Positions 21,545 to 32,100 of a DNA stretch of 64,000 bases are shown in pieces; position 1 is the first letter of the stretch, and the number at the start of each line of letters is the position of its first letter. The position numbers and the translations under genes were made by a program. The DNA lies in the NCBI RefSeq assembly GCF_020080835.1, contig NC_058164.1, forward strand, positions 8,519,666 through 8,583,665, in the 5' to 3' direction. The stretch is from Cotesia glomerata. Taxonomy: Eukaryota; Arthropoda; Insecta; Hymenoptera; Braconidae. The notes under the pieces are model-generated. The model was given only the letters and a program-made list of their open reading frames with translations. It searched no databases and was not told the DNA's origin.

Positions 21545-24090
21545 ATGATGGTATTTATAAATAAGTTAATTAAATTTATCACTATAACTTCAATGGTATT
21601 GTGTGTTTATTCATACGATGGATGCGTAAATTATGGAGACACTGTATGTTAATAATATTAGAAAAATTTACTATTATTTTTAATTGCTTAGTTATTTATA
21701 CACTATGTTTTTTAGTGTGATCCCAATGATGGAGTAACATGTTGCGATGAAAAGTCAACATGTAAACAAACGAGCTCTAATAATTCGTTTGTGTGTATAA
21801 ACGAAGGTATTAATCTATTGTCTTATAACAATTATTTATTACTAAATAAGGGAAAATAGTTTTCTTCTATTATAGTTTTACTATTTTATAAATTTGATTT
21901 TATATGAAAATGAAATTAGCAGACATCTGACAATTTTTAGAATTTTTCTTATTAAAAAAATTATTACAAAAAAAAAAATTCCAGATACAGAATATTTGAA
22001 AAACTAAAAGTATAATTTTCTTAAAATGTTTTTTTAATTATAATTTAATTAATGATAAAAAATTAAAAAAATTTTTAAACGTCTGCTGATTTCAGTATCA
22101 TCATTTTTTTTATATAAATGATTTTTCATAATTTTTTTTTTTATTAATCTTATTTTATTGATTTATATTTACAGAAAAATTCCTCAAAACATGTAATACT
22201 GATGCCGATTGTAAAATGATACAATTCGCTGTATGCTCAAGCGATAAAAAATGTACTTGTAAAAACGCTTTCACCGAATTTGATGAAACTAGGTGTACAA
22301 CTAAATTGGGTAAAATTTGTTGTGACACTGATAATGAATGTCCCATCGAATTTTCAGTTTGTAAACAAAATAAATGTCAGTGTAAACTTGGTTACTTGAA
22401 TGTCGCTGATAAACAATGTGTTCTAGGTATGTTAAAATATTAAGTACTCAAAATGCAAATTCTATTAATTGAATGAACAACGAACAAGAATCGAAATTAA
22501 TTTTTGATTTGGCCATTTTCAGTGGAATCACCTTCTCGATCTTGTTACAACAATGATCCTAATTGTCGATTATTTACAATTGCAAAGCTTCTACCAAATA
22601 GACAGTATGTTTGTACCGAGTATAGGGCAAAAATAAATTCAACGGCATGTACTGCATCATCAGGTGAATCTTGCACAGAAAAAAATCACTGTGTCTCAAA
22701 ATATTCTGTTTGTATCAATAATAAATGTCAATGTAAATTTGAATACGTATCTCACTCCAGCATTGATTGTCCATCACGTAAGTTGTAATGGAAATAAGTG
22801 AAAAGTTTTTTATTAATTTAATTTTATTTATTTAGCGTACATAGCTATGCCGTGTCAGTATGACTCATATTGCAGGAAATTTATCAATCACTCGGTATGC
22901 AGGAAAAATATATGTGTTTGTAATGACAACTATTTAACGATAGATAATCAAGTATGTCTTCCGAAATTAAATGTATTCTGTAGAAATAATAAAAAGTGCG
23001 CGGTGGAAAATTCTGATTGTATTAATAATAGATGTCAATGTAAACTTCATTATGTTCACCGTGGATTTAAATGCGGTACACGTAAAATTCAAATACAATA
23101 ATGATATTGAAATAAATTTTTATAACAATTAAATTATTATCAACAAAAATTTCACATGTAGACATTGAAAAAAAATTTTAAGTGCGAATTTTCAAAAATA
23201 TTTTTTTATCATAATTGATTTGTTATAAAAATTTCAAAAATTGTCAGATGTCTGCTGATTTCATTATCATATAAAATATTAAATAATTCAATTAATATAA
23301 ATTTAATGCTTGAAAATTTTTATTGCAGTAAGAATGGACCATTTAAATAATTGTTTATCTCATGAAGATTGCAATAAAAAAAATTCAAACACACTATGTA
23401 AGCTGATTTTTATTATTTCTTCTTTTCTAAATGTGATACTATCAATATTTATTATTATTCCTACTTAAGAGTTATTTCTTGAAATTTTGTTTAATATTTT
23501 TTTTTTCTTTTTTTTAAGTTACACGAAGCCGATTTTGTAGAGCAGACCGAGATTGTTTGGACTTGGGAAATTCGCGATGCTCATTGAACGAAATTTGCGT
23601 TTGTAAGCATAACAATTTTGCATTAAATAATCATACTTGTTACCCCATATTAAATGGAGTCTGTTCTTATGATGAAGAGTGTGAAAAAAACTTTCATTGT
23701 GTCGATTTTACATGTCAATGTCAACCATTTTTTTCATCAGTATCTGTCCATGAATGCAGAGAATGTAAGCTTATTTATTTTTGATATTTCATCATAAAAT
23801 TTCAGATTATTGGTAACTTATTTTTTCTTTTAGCCGATCTGTTATACTCTTGTAATGATAATTCAGAATGCAGTGACCCGTGGCATGCAAATTGCTCAAA
23901 AAATAAAAAATGTGTTTGTAATATCAACAATATTGCTGTCAGCAATACAACATGCTTACCAATTTTAGATGGATATTGTTGGCAAGATGATCAGTGCATG
24001 GTCGGAAATTCTATTTGTGAAGATTTTCGTTGTAAATGTAGACCAAATTACGTTGCCATTGCAGATAATTTATGTTCAATTAAAAATTAA
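21545..24090 (+). CDS. secreted cysteine-rich multi-module protein (gene 2)
   Basis: My exon model is 21545-21643, 21716-21806, 22175-22426, 22523-22777, 22836-23081, 23329-23397, 23519-23764 and 23834-24090 (stop TAA), about 504 residues, all GT..AG and in frame. It has a signal peptide (LIKFITITSMVLCV) and the same knottin-like spacing C-x6-C-x7-CC-x5-C-x10-C as gene 1, with exon 2 the same 91 bp. Exons 3, 4, 5, 7 and 8 correspond to exons 6, 7, 8, 9 and 10 of gene 1, each with two EB-like modules. There are no counterparts to exons 3-5 of gene 1. Exon 6 is only 69 bp and holds the first two cysteines of a module. It is a tandem paralogue with fewer modules; the role is unknown and secretion is inferred. 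Confidence 0.82.
21893..22112. repeat. palindromic MITE, CAGACATCTGAC family, in intron 2 of gene 2
   Basis: The left part has GAAATTAGCAGACATCTGAC and the right part has GTCTGCTGATTTCAGTATCA, with A/T-rich sequence between. It matches the element at 471-683. Confidence 0.5.
23150..23280. repeat. partial MITE of the same family in intron 5 of gene 2
   Basis: AAATTGTCAGATGTCTGCTG followed by ATTTCATTATCAT is one arm of the family at 471-683. It sits directly before the shortened exon 6 (23329-23397), so its arrival may be connected with the loss of the rest of that exon. Confidence 0.4.
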
Positions 24091-24404
24091 AAAAGAAAAA
24101 AATAGTGAAAGGTTTGACATTGTTAAGTGGATTTCTAAAACATAAATTTATTTTAATAGTGTCTAAAACAATGGCACTGAAATTGGAAGACATAATTTTT
24201 TAATTATTTTATAAAAATGAAGTTATTATGAAAAAAATTTAATTAAAAAATTCTACATATAAAAATTAAAATAAATGATTTGGAAATTTTTTAAATAATT
24301 TTTTTTATTGTAATTGATTTGTTATAAAAATTAAAAAAATTGACAGCTGTCAGTTGACCAGTATCATCTAAAACACGCATATAGCTTTGAAAAAGGCTTC
24401 AATA
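24091..24404. other. 3' flank of gene 2
   Basis: AT-rich sequence with a half copy of the CAGACATCTGAC-type MITE near 24290-24370. An exact AATAAA is not distinctive here; AATAAATGATT near 24271 could serve as a polyadenylation signal. No coding sequence. Confidence 0.35.
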
Positions 24405-25032
24405 ATATCGCGTTACAGATGCCATAAGGGCGTATAAATTTTTTTTTTTACATTTCTGCACATTTCGGACGAAAATACATCGATTCCCGAAAAAAATTTT
24501 TTTTATACGCCTTTATAGCTCCTGGGACCCACCTCGGATGCCATAAGGGCGTATCAAAAAAAATTTTTTTTGGGAACTGACGTATTTTTACATGAAATGT
24601 GCAGAAATGCAAAAAAAAAATTTTTTCCATATAAAAATTTTTTTTGGACTTAGAAAAAAAAATCGAATTTTTATTATACGCCCTTATGGCATCCGAGATG
24701 GGTCCCGGGAGCCATAAAGGCATATAAAAAAAAATTTTTTTCGGGAATCAACGTAGTTTCGTCCGAAATGTACAGAAATGCAAAAAAAAAATTTATCCGC
24801 CCTTATGGCTCCCGGGACCCACATCGGATACCATAAGGGCGTATAATAAAAATTCTGTTTTTTTTCTAAGTCCAAAAAAATTTTTAGTTAGACGAAAATT
24901 TTTTTTTTGCATTTCTGCACGTTTCATACAAAACTACGTTGATTCCCGAAAAAAAATTTTTTATACGCCCTTATAGCTTTTCACCGGGACCTTTTGCCGG
25001 TATACGTCCTTATGGCATCTGGAACGCGATAT
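24405..25032. mobile_element. foldback element with repeated GCCATAAGGGCGTAT arms
   Basis: The ends are ATATCGCGTTACAGATGCCA and the inverse TGGCATCTGGAACGCGATAT. Inside, GCCATAAGGGCGTATA or its inverse occurs about seven times in alternating orientation, joined by TCCCGGGAGCC/GGACCCA linkers, so it can fold into several stacked hairpins. There is no protein capacity. It lies between gene 2 and the PMEL-like gene. Confidence 0.65.
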
Positions 25033-25522
25033 TCATTTAAAAAAAAAAGTCATTCATAAAATTGTACTAAAGAAATATTTGAAAAAAATGTATTTATATA
25101 TTTTATTTTAATTTATCGAGAATAATTTATTTGTTAAAAAAAATTCTAAAGATAGTCAGACACCTGTTAATCTTAGTTTAATAATTTTTTATCTTTGACA
25201 GTGAAAAATCACATTGATGAAATTTCAAATGTTTGAATTTGAAATTATTTACGATTAGCGCACGCGCATTCTTCAACTACCAACCAACTATTTACCACCT
25301 GCTTACCAACTAAAGAAAAATTATTTTATTCTACAAGCAGACAACTTCGTAAAGTAACTCATAATTGTTAAAAAATGACAGACAATGGAGTTAGTCATGA
25401 TAGTTATCAAAACATGATTGTCACTGGCATAGAGTACTGGTAATTAAACTTAGATATAAGTTTGTTATCACTACATCAAGGAAAATAAAAAAATAATAAA
25501 TGTGATACGTGATTTTTGTAAT
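25033..25522. other. spacer upstream of the PMEL-like gene
   Basis: AT-rich. It contains ACCAACCAACTATTTACCACC-like direct repeats near 25276 (TACCAACCAAC, TACCAACTAA) and a partial MITE near 25085-25190. The promoter of the gene at 25523 should be here but no clear core element stands out. Confidence 0.3.
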
Positions 25523-26779
25523 ATGGGGCGAGTTAATTTTTTAAATGTCATTGCGGCGATTTATTGTTTAACATGGCAAAGTAAGTTAAATACGTGATGA
25601 CGTTTTTTATTTCACCAATAACTTATTGCTCAAAAAAATATGCGTAGTATTTTATTATAAATATAATTTTTAATGTAACACTTAACATTCAATTTTTTCT
25701 AAAGTTATTTTTTTTTATTCAGATATAGTGTATGGTGGTTATGTCAAATTGACCCACGATGGACCAACTGTCCAAGGTGGAATAATAACTTTTCAAGCTG
25801 ATCTTTATTACAGTGACGGTACCAGACCGTCTGGTACCTTTGCTTACTTTTGGAGAGATAACGCAGTGCCTCCGCATACATACGAGGTATAGTAATTAGT
25901 GTACTAATGTGTTATTTTAAATATCATCGAAACTGTATTATAAAAAAATTTATTTGTTTTAATTTCTTTTAGTCGCAATCGACAGAAAATACGACAAGTA
26001 TTTGGAGAGTGCAATATCCAGCAGACCTATATCCAGTAGGAGAGTATACTGTTGAAGTTAAAGTAGAGCGTGAAATACTTATCATCTTTTGGCCAAAAAT
26101 TACCAGTCAGCATAAAACATTTGAAATAACTCGTAAGTTTTATTTTTTTTATCTTGACTTGATAATATTATTACTTGAATATTATTCATGGATTTGTTTT
26201 TAGCTCTACTTAATGGTAACTTGACAATAGAACAGCCTAATAACACAGCAACAAATGAATATATATCATCTGCTTCTGAAGCGGAAATACTGATTAAATT
26301 ACGTAAAGGTGACACTGATTATATCGAAGCAAATGCTACTGCGATAACGACATACTGGTTTGTTGATTGCAAATATTATGGACAGACTAATGATCTTAGT
26401 TTTCGTTTCAACTTTACAAAACCCGAGACAGAGGCGTCATTAGAAGCTTTGGTGGTAGCTTCGTATGATCCTCCTACAACTGTTGCTCCTACGACGAGCA
26501 CAACAACAACAACAACAACTACTACTACTTCAGCACCACCATCCAATGGAACCATTCCATCAAATAGTACCACTACGACTACAACTACGACTACTCCCAA
26601 ATCAATCGTTACGACGACACTTAAGCCAACAGTAACAACTCCAAGCACGAACTCATCAACAAATGCTACTATTGGCTTTAAAAATATTTCTTTACCGTAT
26701 GTTTGTGTAAATACGTCGCTAGTTCCTCCGGATCCCAAGAAAACATACGGATATTTCCAAAGACAAATAAAAGTGAGAG
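25523..26779 (+). CDS. PMEL/GPNMB-like PKD-domain glycoprotein, 3' exons missing
   Basis: Four exons are visible: 25523-25580, 25723-25886, 25973-26132 and 26204-26779, all GT..AG and in frame. Exon 1 codes a signal peptide (NFLNVIAAIYCLTW). Exons 2-3 resemble the region before and in the PKD fold of PMEL/GPNMB/TMEM130-type proteins (VKLTHDGPTVQGG, FAYFWRDN, VGEYTVEV). Exon 4 has YWFVDCKYYG, several N-glycosylation sequons and a Thr-rich linker with runs of Thr, then a second Cys region (LPYVCVNTS). It ends at donor AGAG/GTATCG. Reading through gives only GIV and a stop (26790). A transmembrane helix and tail are expected but no such exon was found before or after the gap at 27601. The membrane-glycoprotein role is inferred from the family. 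Confidence 0.72.
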
Positions 26780-26790
26780 GTATCGTATAG

Positions 26791-27600
26791 TGAGGATATA
26801 TTAATACATGTAACTGAAGTTACAATCGGTCAGCTTAACGCTTTTATACATCGATATTTACTAAACACAGTCAATTTCAAAGCCTCCTAGATAATTCTCG
26901 ATGCATTTTAACATTATCATCATTTGAACCCCTTGCGATTGTCGGAATTGCTAGAAATTCTAGCTGAAGAATTTATAAAATTCCTAAAAAATTCTGAGTA
27001 CACTTTACTCCGCAAAAAAAAATTCAAGCTTGTCTGGAGTCACCCTCAAATTTTTTTTTTATTGTTTCAACCTACTCCGACTGTCGGAGCCTTTGGAGAT
27101 TCCAGCTGGAAAATTCTGAGTACACATTACATAGTGTATACATCTGTATATATTAGCGTTCAGCTGACCGGTCGCAGCTTCCGTTACATATCAATACAAT
27201 AAATTATGAAGAGTATTAAGGGGTTGCATAGGTTTCACGGTTTCAAAAATTGTTTTTTTTTTCCTTTTGTCTTATTAAATTCTACAACATCTCTAGAATA
27301 TTGTCTTAAAGTTTCAAATCGATCTGAATGATAGTTTCGGAGATACAATTTTAAAAAGTTGCGCGCTCAAGGCGCTGTTGTATTGCCGCTCAAAACTTTA
27401 AAACGCGTTTTTCTCAAAACTATATTTTCAAAGACGGTACCCAAGATTTCTCGAGAACTACTCAACCGACCCTGATGAAATTTTAGATAGGTCTTCGAGA
27501 TATAATTTGCAAAGTCTTGAACGAAGGTTTTTTTTTTTTTCAATTACAACTATTTAAAAAAAAAATGCCGCGTAATTTTAGCCAAATTTTTAATTTTTTT
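26791..27600. other. intron or 3' flank with repeat-like sequence
   Basis: No coding exon seen. GGAAATTC/GAATTCTGAGTACAC words recur (about 26945-27005 and 27090-27125). From about 27218 (TTAAGGGGTTGCATAGG) the sequence resembles the edge of a dispersed repeat with phrases such as TTTCGGAGATACAATTT; its other end is lost in the gap. Confidence 0.35.
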
Positions 27601-27700
27601 NNNNNNNNNNNNNNNNNNNNNNNNNNNNNNNNNNNNNNNNNNNNNNNNNNNNNNNNNNNNNNNNNNNNNNNNNNNNNNNNNNNNNNNNNNNNNNNNNNNN
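27601..27700. other. assembly gap (100 N)
   Basis: Exactly 100 N, the convention for a gap of unknown size. Missing exons of the PMEL-like gene may lie here. Confidence 0.99.
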
Positions 27701-28922
27701 AATTGTGTGAAAGATAAATTTTTATTTTTAATGACAGTTTTAAAAATTATAATTCTGTGTGTAAAATTTTAGATAATTTTGATTTAAGAAATACACCTCA
27801 ATAATTTATAAAAATAATACTACAATGGTAAAAAATAAAAATATTTTCGTTGAAAATTCATAAAAATTCTGTTGGATTGCAATCTTTGCAAATTTTTGTT
27901 CTATTTATTTATTTATTAACTTCTATAAAAATATACAAAAGCTTTTAAGCTCAGTATATTATCCCTATTGAGATAAAAATAATTTAGTTGTTCTTATAAG
28001 TTGAGAAAAAATTAAAGATAAAATAACAATAAGTGTATACATCTACTATGAAGTATAAAAAATGAAATTGATACTTAGATAATCTATGTAAAATATATTT
28101 GTATTATTTATGTAATTTGGAAATTTTGCGACTAAAAAAAAATAGCTAACACTTAACAAATAATTGTTATTATTGTAATTTTTTCATTACAGAACTTAAA
28201 AATTTTATGTATACTTAAGATGATTTAACGTAAGCACAATCCGTTTCTTGATCCTTTTTTTTTTTTATTAATTAGTGTTTAATTATTTAATTGTAATATT
28301 TTGAGGACATTTAAAGTATTTTAACTTGATAATTTCAATTGCAATACAAAATTAAAAAAAAAAAAAAAACAAATTTTTTTTAACTAAAGTATTTTTTTCG
28401 GTATAAATGACAATTAATTATTATTTAAACAGAAATCATTTTTCCGTATAGAATAATTAAAATTGATCATAAGCTGAAAGTTATCAATATAATATTGAAA
28501 AAAAAACTCATACTTTATAAAATGAATTTCTTCAAAGTTATTATTAATTTGACGTAGTGTCAAAGTTTCAAAATAATGTGCGAGATACTTTGAAAACTAT
28601 AAATGGGAATATTGTGTAAAACCGTAATTAAAATTGACGTGAAACAAATTAGTTTTTCAATCATTTCTTACGACAAAACTTCCCTCTCAAATATTTAAAA
28701 ATCTTTTATGAAGTAAAAATTTTTCGGACTTCACACAAATTTATCAGAATTAATAAAAATAACAGCGAATTTTTAATGACATTTTTGCTCAAACGTTTTA
28801 CTTCAATTAAAAACATGAAATTTTTTATCAGCAATTTTACGTTAACGTAATGAAATTTTTTTAATTGTGGACAACTTTTTCAATATTCGGTCATTTTTTC
28901 ATAATCTAACTTCCAAAACGGA
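27701..28922. other. AT-rich non-coding sequence
   Basis: No exon, RNA gene or clear repeat structure could be recognised apart from homopolymer A/T runs. Confidence 0.5.
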
Positions 28923-28935
28923 TTTTGGTATGGCT

Positions 28936-29176
28936 CTTTACCGTAAGATGGGCGGTGGCGGTGTTTGCTCGGTGGGTCTTTTATATGTGACGGAATAAAG
29001 GAGTCAGTACTTGTCTCGGATAGCTTAACTGGTAGAGCCCTTTGGCGCGTAACCGAGAGATCTGGGTTCGATTCCCAGTCTGGGCTGCCTGATTTATTTT
29101 TCACTACGGAAAAATTCCCACTGAGTAGGTCCCCCCTTTCCTCTATCCGTTCTTTCCCAACTCCCTTTAAAATTTG
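28936..29176 (+). mobile_element. tRNA-derived SINE, family 1, copy 2
   Basis: The flanks are TTTTGGTATGGCT (28923-28935) and TTTTGATATGGCT (29177-29189), a 13-bp target duplication with one change. The body has TAGCTTAACTGG (A box) and GGTTCGATTCC (B box). The 85 bp before the tRNA-like part (GATGGGCGGTGGCGG) belong to the element, because the copy at 6259-6493 has them too. Open frames across it are incidental. Confidence 0.72.
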
Positions 29177-29189
29177 TTTTGATATGGCT

Positions 29190-32100
29190 ACCAAAACTAC
29201 CAAAACTTCCAAAAAGATTGAAAAGACAAAACAATCAACTTGACAAATCGGTAGTGTTTTTCCACTCATGTAATTTTCTGTAAAAATATTTTTTTATAAT
29301 TAAAAACTTTGAGCTCCCTGCTCGAAATGGATATTGCGGACGATTTTTTAACTAGCAATTATTTATTTTTATCAATATTTGCCGGTATGAATTTTTTCAT
29401 TCTAACATAACGTTTTTTTACTGGTATTATTATTATGTTTTTTTTTTATTGCCTTTATTTTTTTTTATCTTTTTTATCTATATATTTTTCCATTCTATTC
29501 AATATCGATGCTCTCTGGTGTTTTTATGGCTTTTAAAATGAATATCGCCAAAAATAGAATATGTAGGTCGTAGAGCAATACATTGAATTCTATCATGTCA
29601 GCATACGCTACTCTCTCGAGACTCATCACGCTGTAATTGTATGTTTGATGACAGCGTCAAGTACATGCTAGATACACGTTATAATTTTTGCTGGATTATA
29701 TACTTACTCCTTTGTAGATTCATATTTACATGTATGCCTACGCCTCTAGATTCTATACAAATTCTTTATTTACATTTTTTCCTTTTTGATCCATCTGTCT
29801 CATCCCATCCCAGTCTATCCTCTTATTAGTTTTATTTTTAGCTTCATTTACAGCCGTCATTATTACTAAGAGGATTTATACGTGTAATAAGTAAGAGTCC
29901 CCTTGCGCATCTTCTATGAATCAATACTGCTAAAAATAATTATCACTTGGTTTATATGTTATACATTCATTCCGTGTGTGCCTTTTCATACTGATGAGGT
30001 TATAATTAATTAGATGATTTCTTGAAAAAAAAGCTCAATAAATCACTGCGTGGGACATAAATACTTAAAATCGTGAGCCAAATTTTTCAATATAATTTTT
30101 TATTTGAATTCCGGCAATATATTATATAGAGATGCATGAAAGCTGTACATAAATCCACAATACAAATCTGCAACAGCTTTTAAAAATCTTAGCACAAAAA
30201 GATCCAATAAAAAATACCAATTAATAAATTCCATACTAATCATTTCATGTCTCAAATAATTTAAATTCGTAACAAACTATCCAAACTTACACTGAAAAAA
30301 AAATTAATTTCATTCAAGAGAAAAATTTTTGAATAAAAAAAAAATATTTAAAAAAATTTAATTGTCTTGAATCAAGACGAAAAATTCTTGAATCAAGTCA
30401 AGGTTACTTTATATCCAAGAAATATTTCTCTATTTAAAAAAATTTTTCTACTTAAATCAAGACAATGAAGCTTTTTCAAAATGATTTTCTTGGTTGAAGA
30501 ATTTTTCTCTCGAGGTCTACATATTTTTTTTTTTTTTTTTTTTTTCAGTATGGAATTAATTCAATTCCTAAGCATTTTTTGTTTAATATGGGTTTACATA
30601 TGTGATGATATTTAGTCACTTATTAGGGACATCTAAAAACCATGCCCAGATGCGGCCTTAATGTGACTCCGATAAAGCTCAATTTTCATATCGAGGAGCC
30701 ATATATAAGAGCATAAAACAATTATAAATGGACATATCAGACCGTATTACAAAACTCTTTCCACGAATAGATTCTTTGAACAGTTAAAAATTTTAGGATT
30801 ATTAGGCGGTAAATTGAAATAAATAGTTAAAGTTTTTTTTTTAATTTTTTGGAATCATTTATATGTAAAATATATTTATTCAAAATTTTATAAAAATGTA
30901 TGTTGATTTAAAAATATAAATTGGCCTTTTTTATAAATACCTGTGGGAAAAAAAAATTTTTTTCACAAGAATTAATTGATTTAGCTCTGTAAATAATTTA
31001 ATTCTGATCAATACGGATGAATGCTAGATAAAAGCTTTTATTCGAATTATTGTCAATTAATTTACCTACCTGCAGTAAATATAATATATTTTTAATACCA
31101 ATTCCATTACGTTTTTTATTTATCACCGTCATGAAAAATATTTTTCCTACTTGGTACAATTATATGAATTGAAAATACTAAAGCAAATATTGTAATAACT
31201 AACATTGTGTATAGTCAACAAAAAGATTAAATTGAAAAAAAATTTTAATCTTCCGGTTTGATATTTCATTTGGAAGAATTTTCATTTCCTGATAATGGAA
31301 AGAGGTTGTTATGGTTAAGGACCTCGAGACATGCATCGACTTCGCAAAACATTAAATTTTAAAGATAGCGAAGTATTCATTGCGTGACTATGCTTTAACT
31401 CCCGCTGTTAGCTGTCTAGTAGATGCCCAAGATAGCAACTAGGCCAATGTTGTAAACTGGCGAGTAAACACTAGTTTCTTTTTTCAAATTTAGCTTATTA
31501 TTTTTTCCATTATTGTTAATTGAAATCATGTAGAATATCACTTACATTTATTTCATTGGAGGGGTAAAAAAATAAACAATTTTCCTAATCAAACATTACA
31601 CACCTCACATGGCAAGTACGCGTTTTTTTAATTTCAACCAATAGATAAAAGTGCCTGATACATCTTTTTGTGTATCACACAGAAAAATGTTTACTTAAAC
31701 CAAGAAAATTAATGATTAAAAAATTTCTTTCTTCAGAATTTTTCTGTTTTTCTTTCACAAAGGATTTTTCTCATTTTCTCTCGAAAATTTTTCTGATAGA
31801 AGCTAAAATGAATTTCGGTCATTAAGACATTCAGTGAATAGAAACTCATGTCCACAATTCACCATTATCATTGTCATTATCATTATCACAATTTTTCTAA
31901 AGCAAAAGCCTCAAACTTTTCATTCTCTATTATCTTTTTCAGGCATTATTCATAATCTTCCGTTTACTTCAATCATTTCCATAATAACAATTTTTTCCGC
32001 TCAACTTTCGAGTTAATTAAAAGTTTTCTTAGCAACTCATTGTGCGAGAAAAATGTCGTGTTAAATAACAATATCAAACAAAAAATAAAATAAAATAAAA

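Noticed and set aside
26376..26738. 120-residue minus-strand frame rich in Val
   Set aside because: It is the antisense of the Thr-rich linker of the PMEL-like gene.
31834..32016. 60-residue hydrophobic frame considered as the missing membrane exon of the PMEL-like gene
   Set aside because: It arises from ATT/ATC repeats, has no matching phase-1 acceptor, and does not resemble a family tail.
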